Part shown: piece by piece, positions 9,789 through 20,853 of the stretch
Layout: each line of letters starts with the position of its first letter
Numbering within the stretch: the stretch's first letter is position 1
Notes under the pieces: model-generated
What the model was told of the DNA's origin: nothing
The model's database searches: none
Seen by the model: only the letters and a program-made list of their open reading frames with translations
Made by a program: the position numbers and the translations under genes
Source: Phytophthora sp. 'mugwort'
Taxonomy: Eukaryota; Oomycota; Peronosporomycetes; Peronosporales; Peronosporaceae
NCBI GenBank assembly: GCA_033558025.1
Contig: JAUCEF010000116.1
Coordinates: forward strand, 1 to 57,544
DNA length: 57,544 nt
Direction: 5' to 3'

Positions 9789-10596
9789 AATTAGTATTTT
9801 TAATTCTTTGTTTTTTTAAAAATTTAGAATTTAATGTAGTTTTTAGTGGTTTAAAAAAAATCCATAATTTAATACTACAAATACCCGATGGTGTTTTAAA
9901 TTCATTAAAATGATATTTAATATCATATTCTAAAGTATTTAATGGTATTTTTCCTTTTTGAAAAATTAGTTTTTTTTTACGTTTTGATTTATTTAAACGA
10001 CCTTTAAATTGTAAACGATAACCAATAAAATTAGAAAATATTTTAAAAAATTCTTGAAGCATATTATCAATATTATTAATAAATTTTTTATGTGTTTTTT
10101 TTTTTTCTAATGTTTGTTTAATATAAAAAGTTATAATATTTATATTTTTAGTATAAAAAGCATAACTAAAATTATAAATCATTTTTTTAACATTTTTATT
10201 AATTCGATTATTTTTTCTTATTTTATCAAAAATTCTTTTTAAATTTTTTCGTAATTTAATTAATTCAAAAAATTGGACATTTTTGATAAATAATTTAATA
10301 TTATTATTAATATAATATATATTTAAATATTTAATAATTTGATTATAAGATAATTTATAATATTTTTTTGCATTTTTTTGAATATAAACATATATATTTA
10401 TATTATTTGATGTTTTTACTATATTTATATCTATTAATTTTAAATTTTTATAATTAAAAATATTTTGAAAATATTTTTTAATTTCTAAATCAAAATGCAA
10501 TAAATTAGAATACTCATTATTATTAACAATCCATTGGGAATCCCAATTTTTTTTTTTATTTAATCTTAAACTAATTGGTATAATTTTTTGACCCAT
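9766..10596 (-). CDS. rps3: Ribosomal protein S3, arm 1 copy
   Basis: Inverted copy of 23998-24828 (276 aa), located between rps19 and rpl16. Confidence 0.93.
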   Translation of the reverse strand: MGQKIIPISLRLNKKKNWDSQWIVNNNEYSNLLHFDLEIKKYFQNIFNYKNLKLIDINIVKTSNNINIYVYIQKNAKKYYKLSYNQIIKYLNIYYINNNIKLFIKNVQFFELIKLRKNLKRIFDKIRKNNRINKNVKKMIYNFSYAFYTKNINIITFYIKQTLEKKKTHKKFINNIDNMLQEFFKIFSNFIGYRLQFKGRLNKSKRKKKLIFQKGKIPLNTLEYDIKYHFNEFKTPSGICSIKLWIFFKPLKTTLNSKFLKKQRIKNTNYVISKKN

Positions 10597-10599
10597 AAT

Positions 10600-10836
10600 T
10601 TATTTTTTTTTTTTATATATATGTTTTTTTCGTGTATTAATAAATTCACCAAATTTAAAACCAATCATTTTATCATTTATTTCCAAATTAATAAATATTT
10701 TACCATTATAAATACTTACAGAATGATTACTATATTCAGGTAATATTGTTAAATTTTTATTAGTTATTTTTATCCATTGTTTTTTTTTTAATAAATTAAC
10801 TTTAAAAAATGGACCTTTATATTTACTTCTAGACAT
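10600..10836 (-). CDS. rps19: Ribosomal protein S19, arm 1 copy
   Basis: Inverted copy of 23758-23994 (78 aa), located between rpl2 and rps3. Confidence 0.95.
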   Translation of the reverse strand: MSRSKYKGPFFKVNLLKKKQWIKITNKNLTILPEYSNHSVSIYNGKIFINLEINDKMIGFKFGEFINTRKKHIYKKKK

Positions 10837-10839
10837 AAT

Positions 10840-11646
10840 TTATTTAATAATTAATTTTTTTTTTGTTTTTTTACGTGTAGGCTTTCCTTTAGTTATTTTA
10901 CCTTGTGGTGTTACAGAAGGTCGCCCTCCACTTGTTTTACCCTCACCACCACCATGTGGATGATCGACAGGATTTTTTGCTACACCACGTACAGAAGGTC
11001 GTCTATTTAACCAACGTGAACGCCCAGCTTTACCTAATTTAATTTTTTTATGATTAATATTAGATACAACACCTAATGTTGCATAACAAGTTAATAAAAT
11101 TAATTTTAATTCACCAGAATTTAAACGAATTCGAGCGTATTTATTATCAATTTTTTGAATTAATTGTGCAGATGTTCCAGCACTTCTTATTAATTTTCCT
11201 CTAGATTTTGGATATAAACTAATATTATGAATTAAACTACCAATTGGTATATTTTGTAATGGTAAAGCATTACCTACTTTTAATTCAGCATTAGGTGAAC
11301 TTTTTATATATTGATTAATTTTTAAACCTTCCGGTGCTAAAATTAAATAAGATTTAGAATTGTTTTTAATATAAGCGATATTTGCGGAACGATTAGGATC
11401 ATATAAAATTTTAATAATATAACCTTCAATATTTTTAGATCTATTAAAATCAATTATTCTATATAAACGTTTATGTCCACCACCGCGATGTTTTATAGTT
11501 ATTTTACCTTGATTATTTTTACCATTAGCACGTTGAAAACCTTTTGTTAAAGATTTAATTTTAAAAATTTTAGTTAAATTATCTTTTTTTAATAAAAATG
11601 TTTGACGTTGTGATGGTGTTATAGGTTTTATTTTTTTTTCTATCAT
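10840..11646 (-). CDS. rpl2: Ribosomal protein L2, arm 1 copy
   Basis: Inverted copy of 22948-23754 (268 aa); keeps the DHPHGGG peptidyl-transferase motif. Confidence 0.97.
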   Translation of the reverse strand: MIEKKIKPITPSQRQTFLLKKDNLTKIFKIKSLTKGFQRANGKNNQGKITIKHRGGGHKRLYRIIDFNRSKNIEGYIIKILYDPNRSANIAYIKNNSKSYLILAPEGLKINQYIKSSPNAELKVGNALPLQNIPIGSLIHNISLYPKSRGKLIRSAGTSAQLIQKIDNKYARIRLNSGELKLILLTCYATLGVVSNINHKKIKLGKAGRSRWLNRRPSVRGVAKNPVDHPHGGGEGKTSGGRPSVTPQGKITKGKPTRKKTKKKLIIK

Positions 11647-11674
11647 TTTATATGGTATATAGATAAAATCTATT

Positions 11675-12088
11675 ATGTTATATATTTTTAATAAAACAAT
11701 TTCAGATTCAAAAAGTATTTTATATTCATTAACTATATTATATGGTATTAATGAATTTCAATCCAAGAAAATTTGTAAAAATATAGGAATTAATCCTCAA
11801 ATCACCCTTAATAAACTTAAAAACAACCATGTAAACCGACTGGTTAATTATATTAATAAAAATTTAAAAGTTGAACAACTTTTAAAAAAAATTAAAACTG
11901 AAAGATTAAATGAATTAGTAGAAATTAAAAGTAATCGTGGAATTAGACAAAGTCAGGGATTACCTGTTAGAGGACAACGTACTCATACAAATTCAAAAAC
12001 ATCTAAAAAATTAAAAAAAATTTTTATTCAAAAACGTATTTCACGTAATAAACGACCATTTAAAAGTCAAAAAAAAAAAAAAAGATAA
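11675..12088 (+). CDS. rps13: Ribosomal protein S13, arm 1 copy
   Basis: Inverted copy of 22506-22919 (137 aa), divergent from rpl2 across 28 bases. Confidence 0.93.
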   Translation: MLYIFNKTISDSKSILYSLTILYGINEFQSKKICKNIGINPQITLNKLKNNHVNRLVNYINKNLKVEQLLKKIKTERLNELVEIKSNRGIRQSQGLPVRGQRTHTNSKTSKKLKKIFIQKRISRNKRPFKSQKKKKR

Positions 12089-12100
12089 AGTTATTATTCT

Positions 12101-12514
12101 ATGAATAAAAATAAATATAATTTTAAAAATAAATTTAAAAAAAAAATAAATTTAAAAAAAAAAAATCCTTTAATTTTAACAAATTTACATATTACAGCAA
12201 ATTTAAAAAATACTATTATAAGTTTAACAACTTATAAAGGAAATCTTTTAAAACAATGGTCTACAAAATCATTAAAAAAAACACGTTTTAAAAAAAATAC
12301 ACCATATAATGTTCAATTAATTGTATATAAAATTAATAAATATCTTCAATTAAAAAAAATAAAAAAATTAAAAATTTATTTACATGGTACTGGTTTAGGT
12401 CGATATAATGTTTTAAAAAATATAAAAAATAAAAAAATTAAAATAAAATATATTTTAGATAAAACAACAAAACCTTTTAATGGTTGTAGATTAAAAAAAC
12501 AAAAAAGACGTTAA
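12101..12514 (+). CDS. rps11: Ribosomal protein S11, arm 1 copy
   Basis: Inverted copy of 22080-22493 (137 aa), following rps13 as in the bacterial alpha operon. Confidence 0.92.
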   Translation: MNKNKYNFKNKFKKKINLKKKNPLILTNLHITANLKNTIISLTTYKGNLLKQWSTKSLKKTRFKKNTPYNVQLIVYKINKYLQLKKIKKLKIYLHGTGLGRYNVLKNIKNKKIKIKYILDKTTKPFNGCRLKKQKRR

Positions 12515-12523
12515 TTTTAATAT

Positions 12524-12608
12524 GGATAGGTGATCGAGTGGTTTAAGGTGTCAGTCTTGAAAACTGAAGTATGTAATAATACCGTGGGTTCAAATCCCAC
12601 TCTATCCT
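12524..12608 (+). tRNA. trnS: tRNA-Ser(UGA), arm 1 copy
   Basis: Inverted copy of 21986-22070; anticodon TGA with a long variable arm. Confidence 0.93.
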
Positions 12609-12612
12609 TTAA

Positions 12613-12683
12613 AAGCTAGAGACGGATTCGAACCGTCATTAAAGGATTTGCAGTCCTTTACATTACCTTTATGTTATCTAGCC
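12613..12683 (-). tRNA. trnC: tRNA-Cys(GCA), arm 1 copy
   Basis: Inverted copy of 21911-21981; anticodon GCA. Confidence 0.93.
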
Positions 12684-12700
12684 AAAATAAATTATATTAT

Positions 12701-12904
12701 ATGAATAAAAATAAAAAATTTTTTACCTATAAAAATAAAATTATTTTAACAAATGGATCTTCTTTAAAAATAACATCTATTAAGTATTTAAAAAATTATC
12801 AATTAAATTTAAGAATTTTTAAAGAAACAGATATTATTACAAATACAAATATCAATTTAAATAAAAGTAAATTAAATTTTATAAAAAAAAATAAATTAAA
12901 TTAA
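12701..12904 (+). CDS. rpl31: Ribosomal protein L31, arm 1 copy
   Basis: Inverted copy of 21690-21893 (67 aa). The upstream ATG at 12671 lies inside trnC, so 12701 is preferred. Its 3' end overlaps tatC tail to tail by 9 bases. Confidence 0.75.
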   Translation: MNKNKKFFTYKNKIILTNGSSLKITSIKYLKNYQLNLRIFKETDIITNTNINLNKSKLNFIKKNKLN

Positions 12905-13639
12905 TTTATATTTATTTAAATATATTGAAATATAAATAAATATTTCAAAAAAAAAAAAAAAGATAAAATAAATTAATATAAAATTAAATATATCTGGTGG
13001 TGTAATTAAAGCACTCAATAATATTATTTTTAAATAAAAGAATTTTCTTAAATTAATAATTATTTTAATTTTTAAAATATTATTTGATATAAAAAAAAAT
13101 AAAGAAAAAAAATAAATAAATATTATAAATATATAAATAAAAGAAGAAAAAATAAAATCAAAATAATTATCAATTTTTGGTTCAAAATAAATTGTTAAAA
13201 GATATAAATTTGAAAAATTTAAATTTAATAAAAAATCCCAAATATGTGGAATAATATTAGTAAAAATAAATTTTATTATAAAAAAATTAAAAATTATAAA
13301 AAAAATATAAAATTTTATAAAAATAAAATTTTCAAATTTATATAAACCTTTTGATAAAAAAAACCAAAATAATAAAAAACTTAATTGAATTGTTATAAAA
13401 GTTGTTATGAAAATTGCTATAAAAATATTAGTAATAAAAATTTCAGTAATATTAGTAAAAATAAAATATTTTAACATATTTTTATTAAGTAAATTATTAA
13501 CTAATAAATATATTAATTGATCAGAAAAATAATATGAAATTATAAAAAGATAAAAAAAAGTGATTAAAAGTATAAAAAAATTATATTTTAATTCAAATAA
13601 ATGTAATTGTAAATAAGTTATTATTTTTTTTTTTTTCAT
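12896..13639 (-). CDS. tatC: Twin-arginine translocase subunit TatC, arm 1 copy
   Basis: Inverted copy of 20955-21698 (247 aa), a multi-spanning inner-membrane protein. Confidence 0.88.
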   Translation of the reverse strand: MKKKKIITYLQLHLFELKYNFFILLITFFYLFIISYYFSDQLIYLLVNNLLNKNMLKYFIFTNITEIFITNIFIAIFITTFITIQLSFLLFWFFLSKGLYKFENFIFIKFYIFFIIFNFFIIKFIFTNIIPHIWDFLLNLNFSNLYLLTIYFEPKIDNYFDFIFSSFIYIFIIFIYFFSLFFFISNNILKIKIIINLRKFFYLKIILLSALITPPDIFNFILIYFIFFFFFEIFIYISIYLNKYKLI

Positions 13640-13657
13640 ATATTTAAAAAAATATTA

Positions 13658-13740
13658 GCCTACTTGGTGAAATTGGTAAACACGATAGATTTAAAATCTG
13701 TTCCCTTTTAGGGTTATTGGTTCAAGTCCAATAGTAGGTA
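13658..13740 (+). tRNA. trnL: tRNA-Leu(UAA), arm 1 copy
   Basis: Inverted copy of 20854-20936; anticodon TAA, long variable arm. Confidence 0.93.
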
Positions 13741-13748
13741 TTTTTATT

Positions 13749-13831
13749 ATCAAAGTGGTGAAATTGGTAAACACGTTACACTTAGGATGTAAAGCTTAAA
13801 AGCGTTAAGGGTTCAAATCCCTTCTTTGATA
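13749..13831 (+). tRNA. trnL: tRNA-Leu(UAG), arm 1 copy
   Basis: Inverted copy of 20763-20845; anticodon TAG, long variable arm. Confidence 0.93.
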
Positions 13832-13913
13832 TTACTATAATAATATATTTTAAATAAAATATATCTTTTTAGTGAAAATAAATTTATATTTTATTTAATT
13901 TTTTATCATTAAA

Positions 13914-15920
13914 ATGATTAATATATATATTAACAATATCGAATTAAAAGTTAATAAAAATTTAACAGTTTTACAAGCATGTAATAATTTTAAAATTCAA
14001 ATCCCTAAATTCTGTTTTCAAGAGAATTTACAAATTGCCGGTAATTGTCGTATGTGTTTAGTTGAAATCGAAAATTCCCCTAAACCTGTAGCTTCATGTG
14101 CAATGCCTTTAATACCAAATATGAAAATATTTACTAATACTCCTTTAGTACAAAAAGCACGTGAAAGTGTATTAGAATTTCTTTTAATAAATCATCCATT
14201 AGATTGTCCTATTTGTGATCAAGCGTCAGAATGTGATTTACAAGATCAAACAATGATTTTTGGATCGGATCGTAGTCGTTTTTTTTTTAAAAAACGTGGC
14301 GTTGAAGATAAATATTGTGGTCCTTTTATTAAAACAATTATGACAAGATGTATTCATTGTACACGTTGTGTACGTTTTGCTAATGAAATTTGTGGAATTG
14401 ACGGTTTAGGTACAACAGGTCGTGGTAATAAAACTGAAATTAATTTTTATTCTTCAAATATTTTTAAATCCGAATTTTCTGGTAATTTAGTAGATTTATG
14501 TCCTGTTGGTGCATTAACTTCTAAACCCTATACTTTTAAAGCACGTTCTTGGGAATTAAAAAAAAAAGAGGGTATTGCTATTTTAGATAGTATTGGTTCA
14601 AATATTAAAATTGATATTTTTAATAATGAAATTATACGTATTTTACCTAAAACTAATTTTAATATTAATAAAGAATGGATATCAGATAAAACAAGATATT
14701 TTTTTGATAGTTTAAAATATCAACGATTAAAATATCCATTATTAAAAGATAATCAAAACAATTTTCATAGGATTTCTTGGTTAGATGCTCTAAATATTAT
14801 TAATAAAAAATTGATAATTACAGATAGTTTTAATGCTAAAAGTATTATTGGTGATTTAACTGATTTAGAATCTCTTTTTTTATTAAAAAAAAATTTAAAT
14901 AAATTAGGAATTTCAAATGTAAATTATGAACAATTTTTAAAAAATCGACAAATTAAGATAAATTCTGATTTAGCTTCAAATTTTTTATTTAATAATACTT
15001 TAAAATCTATTGAAGAATCTGATGTTTGTTTAATAATTGGTAGTGATATTCGTCAAGAAGGTTCTATTTTAAATATTCATTTAATTAATCGTTTAAAAAA
15101 AGGAAATTTTAAAATAGCATATATCGGTAATAAAATTAATTTTACTTATCCAGTAAAACATTTAGGATTAACTTTTAAAACTTTAATAAATATTATTTTA
15201 GGAAAACATGTATTTTGTAAACAATTAAAAAAAGCAAAAAAACCTTTAATTATTATAGGTAGTAATATTTTAAATCAAAAAAATGGTTTTTTTTTATTAT
15301 CAAAATTAAAAAATTTATCATTTATTAACCATAATATTAATTTCTTTAATTTTCAAACTTCTTTAATTAATTTTTTTGAAATTACTTTTCCAAAATCATT
15401 AAATATGTTAAATAATTCAAAATTATATTATTTATTTAATACAAATTTACAAAATAAATTAAAAATAACTAAAAATAGTTTTGTTATTTATCAAGGACAT
15501 CATTTTACTAAAGATGCTCAAAATTCAAATCTAATTTTACCTGGATTAACTTTTTTAGAAAAAAATGGAATGTATATTAATTTAGAAGGTTTTATTCAAA
15601 AAAATGAACAAATTTTAAATGTAAATATAGAACAACGTAAAGATTCTATAATTTATAGAAATCTTTATAAATTTTTATTAAATAAAAATCAATCTAAATC
15701 AGAAGCTTTTTTAAAAATTAAAGATATTTTACCTTATTTATTAAAAAAAAAAATAAAAATTATTTATAATTTTAGTTTTAATAAAAAATTTTTAAAAATT
15801 AATATTAATTTTTTAGATTCATTAATTAAAAATAATTATTATACAAATATATTAGAACAATATTCAAAAATATTGATTAATTCTAATAAAATTTTCAAAA
15901 ATCAATCAAAATTATTATGA
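13914..15920 (+). CDS. nad11: NADH dehydrogenase subunit 11, arm 1 copy
   Basis: Inverted copy of 18674-20680 (668 aa), full length with all N-terminal iron-sulfur cysteines. Codons 146 onward are repeated a third time at 56636-57544. Confidence 0.96.
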   Translation: MINIYINNIELKVNKNLTVLQACNNFKIQIPKFCFQENLQIAGNCRMCLVEIENSPKPVASCAMPLIPNMKIFTNTPLVQKARESVLEFLLINHPLDCPICDQASECDLQDQTMIFGSDRSRFFFKKRGVEDKYCGPFIKTIMTRCIHCTRCVRFANEICGIDGLGTTGRGNKTEINFYSSNIFKSEFSGNLVDLCPVGALTSKPYTFKARSWELKKKEGIAILDSIGSNIKIDIFNNEIIRILPKTNFNINKEWISDKTRYFFDSLKYQRLKYPLLKDNQNNFHRISWLDALNIINKKLIITDSFNAKSIIGDLTDLESLFLLKKNLNKLGISNVNYEQFLKNRQIKINSDLASNFLFNNTLKSIEESDVCLIIGSDIRQEGSILNIHLINRLKKGNFKIAYIGNKINFTYPVKHLGLTFKTLINIILGKHVFCKQLKKAKKPLIIIGSNILNQKNGFFLLSKLKNLSFINHNINFFNFQTSLINFFEITFPKSLNMLNNSKLYYLFNTNLQNKLKITKNSFVIYQGHHFTKDAQNSNLILPGLTFLEKNGMYINLEGFIQKNEQILNVNIEQRKDSIIYRNLYKFLLNKNQSKSEAFLKIKDILPYLLKKKIKIIYNFSFNKKFLKININFLDSLIKNNYYTNILEQYSKILINSNKIFKNQSKLL

Positions 15921-16897
15921 TATACACAATTTTAAAATTTTTAATTTTCATATTACCTTTATTAATTGCTGTGGCTTATTTTACTTTAGTTGAACGTAAA
16001 ATATTAGCTTCTATTCAAAGAAGAAGAGGACCTAATGTTGTAGGTACTTTTGGATTATTACAACCATTAGCTGATGGTCTTAAATTATTCGTAAAAGAAA
16101 CAATTTTACCAAGTAATGCTGATGTAATTTTATTTATATTTGCACCTATTTTAGCTTTTTTTTTAAGTCTATTAAGTTGGACAATAATACCTTTAGGTTT
16201 TGGTATGTTTTTTACTGAATTAAATATTGGTATTTTATATTTAATAGCAATTTCATCTTTAGGTGTATACGGTGTTATTATAGGTGGTTGGTCAAGTAAT
16301 TCTAAATATTCGTTTTTAGGGGCTTTAAGATCAACAGCACAAATGATTTCATATGAATTAACTATTGGGTTTTCAATTCTTTCAGTAATTGTTTGTGCAA
16401 AATCTTTAAATTTAATTTCTATTATTTGGGCACAAAAAACGGTATGGTATTGTTTTCCTCTTTTTCCTATTTTTATAATTTTTTTTATATCTTGTTTAGC
16501 AGAAACAAATCGACATCCCTTTGATTTACCTGAAGCTGAAGCTGAATTAGTTTCAGGTTATAATGTAGAATATTCTGCAATGGGTTTTGCATTATTTTTT
16601 TTAGGTGAATATGCTAATATGTTATTAATGAGTAGTTTAACTACGATTTTATTTTTAGGTGGTTGGTTAGCACCTTTCCCTTTTAGTATAAATTGTATTA
16701 ATTTTTTACCCGGATCTTTTTGGTTTAGTATTAAAATTTGTTTTTTTGTTGTTTTATTTGTAGTTGCTCGAGCTATTTTACCTCGATATCGTTATGACCA
16801 ATTAATGCGTTTAGGTTGGAAAGTATTTCTACCTTTTTCATTATCCTGGTTTTTATATACTGCAAGTATTTTAATAAGTTTTAATTGGTTAATTTAA
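15917..16897 (+). CDS. nad1: NADH dehydrogenase subunit 1, arm 1 copy
   Basis: Inverted copy of 17697-18677 (326 aa); its start overlaps the nad11 stop by 4 bases. Confidence 0.97.
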   Translation: MIYTILKFLIFILPLLIAVAYFTLVERKILASIQRRRGPNVVGTFGLLQPLADGLKLFVKETILPSNADVILFIFAPILAFFLSLLSWTIIPLGFGMFFTELNIGILYLIAISSLGVYGVIIGGWSSNSKYSFLGALRSTAQMISYELTIGFSILSVIVCAKSLNLISIIWAQKTVWYCFPLFPIFIIFFISCLAETNRHPFDLPEAEAELVSGYNVEYSAMGFALFFLGEYANMLLMSSLTTILFLGGWLAPFPFSINCINFLPGSFWFSIKICFFVVLFVVARAILPRYRYDQLMRLGWKVFLPFSLSWFLYTASILISFNWLI

Positions 16898-16899
16898 TT

Positions 16900-17202
16900 A
16901 TGAATATTTTAAATCATTTTATTTTTACTTTTTTTTTATTCTGTCTTGGATTATTTGGTATAATTTTAAATAGACAGAATATTATTATTATTTTAATGTC
17001 TATTGAATTATTATTATTATCAATTAATTTAAATTTTATTTATTTTGCAGTTTTAATTGATGATATAATAGGACAAGTTTTTTCTTTATTAATTTTAACA
17101 GTAGCTGCAGCAGAATCAGCTATTGGATTAGCTATTATGATTATTTTCTTTAAATTATATGGAGATATTTCAATTTATAAAATAAATTTATTATCATTAT
17201 AA
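16900..17202 (+). CDS. nad4L: NADH dehydrogenase subunit 4L, arm 1 copy
   Basis: Inverted copy of 17392-17694 (100 aa). Its last 62 bases form the first copy of the 67-bp tandem repeat. Confidence 0.95.
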   Translation: MNILNHFIFTFFLFCLGLFGIILNRQNIIIILMSIELLLLSINLNFIYFAVLIDDIIGQVFSLLILTVAAAESAIGLAIMIIFFKLYGDISIYKINLLSL

Positions 17203-17274
17203 TAAATTTATTTTCTTTAAATTATATGGAGATATTTCAATTTATAAAATAAATTTATTATCATTATAATAAAT
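17141..17274 (+). repeat. 67-bp tandem repeat, two full copies (telomere-like)
   Basis: Copies at 17141-17207 and 17208-17274 are identical. The unit is made of the last 62 bases of nad4L including its stop codon plus 5 bases, so each extra copy still encodes the nad4L C-terminus. They sit next to the palindrome centre, where the end of a linear molecule would be. Arrays of this kind are known as mitochondrial telomeres in several protists; that role here is inferred. Confidence 0.85.
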
Positions 17275-17453
17275 TTATTTTATAAATTGAAATATCTCCA
17301 TATAATTTAAAGAAAATAAATTTATTATAATGATAATAAATTTATTTTATAAATTGAAATATCTCCATATAATTTAAAGAAAATAAATTTATTATAATGA
17401 TAATAAATTTATTTTATAAATTGAAATATCTCCATATAATTTAAAGAAAATAA
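17266..17453 (-). repeat. 67-bp tandem repeat, inverted: two full copies plus about 54 bp
   Basis: Full copies lie at 17320-17386 and 17387-17453 and a truncated one at about 17266-17319, all in the orientation opposite to the pair at 17141-17274. The unequal copy number on the two sides of the centre (about 2 against 2.8) fits variable-length terminal repeats. Confidence 0.85.
17282..17312. other. Unpaired centre of the palindrome
   Basis: These 31 bases separate the two arms. They are part of an incomplete third inverted copy of the 67-bp unit (about 17266-17319), so the right side has more repeat than the left. The switch from forward to inverted repeat happens within the shared stretch at 17266-17281, which looks like a microhomology or fold-back junction. 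Confidence 0.8.
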
Positions 17454-17694
17454 TCATAATAGCTAATCCAATAGCTGATTCTGCTGCAGCTACTGTTAAA
17501 ATTAATAAAGAAAAAACTTGTCCTATTATATCATCAATTAAAACTGCAAAATAAATAAAATTTAAATTAATTGATAATAATAATAATTCAATAGACATTA
17601 AAATAATAATAATATTCTGTCTATTTAAAATTATACCAAATAATCCAAGACAGAATAAAAAAAAAGTAAAAATAAAATGATTTAAAATATTCAT
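17392..17694 (-). CDS. nad4L: NADH dehydrogenase subunit 4L (complex I)
   Basis: Small membrane subunit of the proton-pumping arm of complex I in the inner mitochondrial membrane. The 100-residue protein from the first ATG has the usual family length and three hydrophobic helices, with the conserved IELLLLSINLNF stretch in helix 2 and the AAAESAIGLAI stretch in helix 3. A longer frame with a TTG start would begin inside the end of nad1; the ATG two bases after the nad1 stop is preferred. It is the last gene before the palindrome centre, and the 3' end of the gene, stop codon included, is the source of the 67-bp tandem unit, so the gene runs into what looks like a chromosome end. Confidence 0.95.
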   Translation of the reverse strand: MNILNHFIFTFFLFCLGLFGIILNRQNIIIILMSIELLLLSINLNFIYFAVLIDDIIGQVFSLLILTVAAAESAIGLAIMIIFFKLYGDISIYKINLLSL

Positions 17695-17696
17695 AA

Positions 17697-18677
17697 TTAA
17701 ATTAACCAATTAAAACTTATTAAAATACTTGCAGTATATAAAAACCAGGATAATGAAAAAGGTAGAAATACTTTCCAACCTAAACGCATTAATTGGTCAT
17801 AACGATATCGAGGTAAAATAGCTCGAGCAACTACAAATAAAACAACAAAAAAACAAATTTTAATACTAAACCAAAAAGATCCGGGTAAAAAATTAATACA
17901 ATTTATACTAAAAGGGAAAGGTGCTAACCAACCACCTAAAAATAAAATCGTAGTTAAACTACTCATTAATAACATATTAGCATATTCACCTAAAAAAAAT
18001 AATGCAAAACCCATTGCAGAATATTCTACATTATAACCTGAAACTAATTCAGCTTCAGCTTCAGGTAAATCAAAGGGATGTCGATTTGTTTCTGCTAAAC
18101 AAGATATAAAAAAAATTATAAAAATAGGAAAAAGAGGAAAACAATACCATACCGTTTTTTGTGCCCAAATAATAGAAATTAAATTTAAAGATTTTGCACA
18201 AACAATTACTGAAAGAATTGAAAACCCAATAGTTAATTCATATGAAATCATTTGTGCTGTTGATCTTAAAGCCCCTAAAAACGAATATTTAGAATTACTT
18301 GACCAACCACCTATAATAACACCGTATACACCTAAAGATGAAATTGCTATTAAATATAAAATACCAATATTTAATTCAGTAAAAAACATACCAAAACCTA
18401 AAGGTATTATTGTCCAACTTAATAGACTTAAAAAAAAAGCTAAAATAGGTGCAAATATAAATAAAATTACATCAGCATTACTTGGTAAAATTGTTTCTTT
18501 TACGAATAATTTAAGACCATCAGCTAATGGTTGTAATAATCCAAAAGTACCTACAACATTAGGTCCTCTTCTTCTTTGAATAGAAGCTAATATTTTACGT
18601 TCAACTAAAGTAAAATAAGCCACAGCAATTAATAAAGGTAATATGAAAATTAAAAATTTTAAAATTGTGTATATCAT
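17697..18677 (-). CDS. nad1: NADH dehydrogenase subunit 1 (complex I)
   Basis: Membrane subunit of complex I at the junction with the peripheral arm, forming part of the quinone chamber. The 326 residues have the usual length and about eight hydrophobic helices. Strong family stretches are visible: [20 protein letters not shown] near residue 25, [19 protein letters not shown] near residue 195 and [14 protein letters not shown] near residue 290. The start codon ATG overlaps the nad11 stop codon by 4 bases (ATGA), which suggests coupled translation, and nad4L follows after 2 bases, so nad11-nad1-nad4L form one compact transcription unit. Confidence 0.97.
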   Translation of the reverse strand: MIYTILKFLIFILPLLIAVAYFTLVERKILASIQRRRGPNVVGTFGLLQPLADGLKLFVKETILPSNADVILFIFAPILAFFLSLLSWTIIPLGFGMFFTELNIGILYLIAISSLGVYGVIIGGWSSNSKYSFLGALRSTAQMISYELTIGFSILSVIVCAKSLNLISIIWAQKTVWYCFPLFPIFIIFFISCLAETNRHPFDLPEAEAELVSGYNVEYSAMGFALFFLGEYANMLLMSSLTTILFLGGWLAPFPFSINCINFLPGSFWFSIKICFFVVLFVVARAILPRYRYDQLMRLGWKVFLPFSLSWFLYTASILISFNWLI

Positions 18678-20680
18678 AATAATTTTGATTGATTTTTGAA
18701 AATTTTATTAGAATTAATCAATATTTTTGAATATTGTTCTAATATATTTGTATAATAATTATTTTTAATTAATGAATCTAAAAAATTAATATTAATTTTT
18801 AAAAATTTTTTATTAAAACTAAAATTATAAATAATTTTTATTTTTTTTTTTAATAAATAAGGTAAAATATCTTTAATTTTTAAAAAAGCTTCTGATTTAG
18901 ATTGATTTTTATTTAATAAAAATTTATAAAGATTTCTATAAATTATAGAATCTTTACGTTGTTCTATATTTACATTTAAAATTTGTTCATTTTTTTGAAT
19001 AAAACCTTCTAAATTAATATACATTCCATTTTTTTCTAAAAAAGTTAATCCAGGTAAAATTAGATTTGAATTTTGAGCATCTTTAGTAAAATGATGTCCT
19101 TGATAAATAACAAAACTATTTTTAGTTATTTTTAATTTATTTTGTAAATTTGTATTAAATAAATAATATAATTTTGAATTATTTAACATATTTAATGATT
19201 TTGGAAAAGTAATTTCAAAAAAATTAATTAAAGAAGTTTGAAAATTAAAGAAATTAATATTATGGTTAATAAATGATAAATTTTTTAATTTTGATAATAA
19301 AAAAAAACCATTTTTTTGATTTAAAATATTACTACCTATAATAATTAAAGGTTTTTTTGCTTTTTTTAATTGTTTACAAAATACATGTTTTCCTAAAATA
19401 ATATTTATTAAAGTTTTAAAAGTTAATCCTAAATGTTTTACTGGATAAGTAAAATTAATTTTATTACCGATATATGCTATTTTAAAATTTCCTTTTTTTA
19501 AACGATTAATTAAATGAATATTTAAAATAGAACCTTCTTGACGAATATCACTACCAATTATTAAACAAACATCAGATTCTTCAATAGATTTTAAAGTATT
19601 ATTAAATAAAAAATTTGAAGCTAAATCAGAATTTATCTTAATTTGTCGATTTTTTAAAAATTGTTCATAATTTACATTTGAAATTCCTAATTTATTTAAA
19701 TTTTTTTTTAATAAAAAAAGAGATTCTAAATCAGTTAAATCACCAATAATACTTTTAGCATTAAAACTATCTGTAATTATCAATTTTTTATTAATAATAT
19801 TTAGAGCATCTAACCAAGAAATCCTATGAAAATTGTTTTGATTATCTTTTAATAATGGATATTTTAATCGTTGATATTTTAAACTATCAAAAAAATATCT
19901 TGTTTTATCTGATATCCATTCTTTATTAATATTAAAATTAGTTTTAGGTAAAATACGTATAATTTCATTATTAAAAATATCAATTTTAATATTTGAACCA
20001 ATACTATCTAAAATAGCAATACCCTCTTTTTTTTTTAATTCCCAAGAACGTGCTTTAAAAGTATAGGGTTTAGAAGTTAATGCACCAACAGGACATAAAT
20101 CTACTAAATTACCAGAAAATTCGGATTTAAAAATATTTGAAGAATAAAAATTAATTTCAGTTTTATTACCACGACCTGTTGTACCTAAACCGTCAATTCC
20201 ACAAATTTCATTAGCAAAACGTACACAACGTGTACAATGAATACATCTTGTCATAATTGTTTTAATAAAAGGACCACAATATTTATCTTCAACGCCACGT
20301 TTTTTAAAAAAAAAACGACTACGATCCGATCCAAAAATCATTGTTTGATCTTGTAAATCACATTCTGACGCTTGATCACAAATAGGACAATCTAATGGAT
20401 GATTTATTAAAAGAAATTCTAATACACTTTCACGTGCTTTTTGTACTAAAGGAGTATTAGTAAATATTTTCATATTTGGTATTAAAGGCATTGCACATGA
20501 AGCTACAGGTTTAGGGGAATTTTCGATTTCAACTAAACACATACGACAATTACCGGCAATTTGTAAATTCTCTTGAAAACAGAATTTAGGGATTTGAATT
20601 TTAAAATTATTACATGCTTGTAAAACTGTTAAATTTTTATTAACTTTTAATTCGATATTGTTAATATATATATTAATCAT
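18674..20680 (-). CDS. nad11: NADH dehydrogenase subunit 11 (complex I, 75-kDa subunit)
   Basis: Electron-carrying subunit of the peripheral arm of complex I (NuoG family). The 668 residues are a full-length protein with both domains, whereas some stramenopiles keep only the N-terminal part in mtDNA. Ligand cysteines are all visible: the 2Fe-2S set C34, C45, C48, C62; the His-Cys set H94, C98, C101, C107; and the 4Fe-4S set C146, C149, C152 and about C196. The C-terminal half is the molybdopterin-oxidoreductase-like domain without an obvious cofactor site, with weaker conservation and Asn/Lys-rich stretches. It is the first gene of nad11-nad1-nad4L. The part from C146 onward is present a third time after cob. 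Confidence 0.97.
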   Translation of the reverse strand: MINIYINNIELKVNKNLTVLQACNNFKIQIPKFCFQENLQIAGNCRMCLVEIENSPKPVASCAMPLIPNMKIFTNTPLVQKARESVLEFLLINHPLDCPICDQASECDLQDQTMIFGSDRSRFFFKKRGVEDKYCGPFIKTIMTRCIHCTRCVRFANEICGIDGLGTTGRGNKTEINFYSSNIFKSEFSGNLVDLCPVGALTSKPYTFKARSWELKKKEGIAILDSIGSNIKIDIFNNEIIRILPKTNFNINKEWISDKTRYFFDSLKYQRLKYPLLKDNQNNFHRISWLDALNIINKKLIITDSFNAKSIIGDLTDLESLFLLKKNLNKLGISNVNYEQFLKNRQIKINSDLASNFLFNNTLKSIEESDVCLIIGSDIRQEGSILNIHLINRLKKGNFKIAYIGNKINFTYPVKHLGLTFKTLINIILGKHVFCKQLKKAKKPLIIIGSNILNQKNGFFLLSKLKNLSFINHNINFFNFQTSLINFFEITFPKSLNMLNNSKLYYLFNTNLQNKLKITKNSFVIYQGHHFTKDAQNSNLILPGLTFLEKNGMYINLEGFIQKNEQILNVNIEQRKDSIIYRNLYKFLLNKNQSKSEAFLKIKDILPYLLKKKIKIIYNFSFNKKFLKININFLDSLIKNNYYTNILEQYSKILINSNKIFKNQSKLL

Positions 20681-20762
20681 TTTAATGATAAAAAATTAAA
20701 TAAAATATAAATTTATTTTCACTAAAAAGATATATTTTATTTAAAATATATTATTATAGTAA

Positions 20763-20845
20763 TATCAAAGAAGGGATTTGAACCCTTAACGCTTTTAAGC
20801 TTTACATCCTAAGTGTAACGTGTTTACCAATTTCACCACTTTGAT
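20763..20845 (-). tRNA. trnL: tRNA-Leu(UAG)
   Basis: Cloverleaf with a perfect 7-bp acceptor stem, loop CTTAGGA (anticodon TAG) and a long variable arm. Reads CUN codons. Confidence 0.95.
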
Positions 20846-20853
20846 AATAAAAA

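Larger units (their letters stand above)
1..17281. repeat. Large inverted repeat, arm 1
   Basis: Position x in this arm is the complement of position 34594-x in arm 2; every gene of arm 1 has an identical protein in arm 2 in the opposite direction. The arm begins inside a tRNA-Gly(UCC) gene at window position 1, so its outer edge is set by the end of the window and not by a biological boundary. The inner edge is at 17281, where pairing with 17313 stops. Identity was judged from identical translations and from stretches compared by eye, not by a full alignment. Confidence 0.95.
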
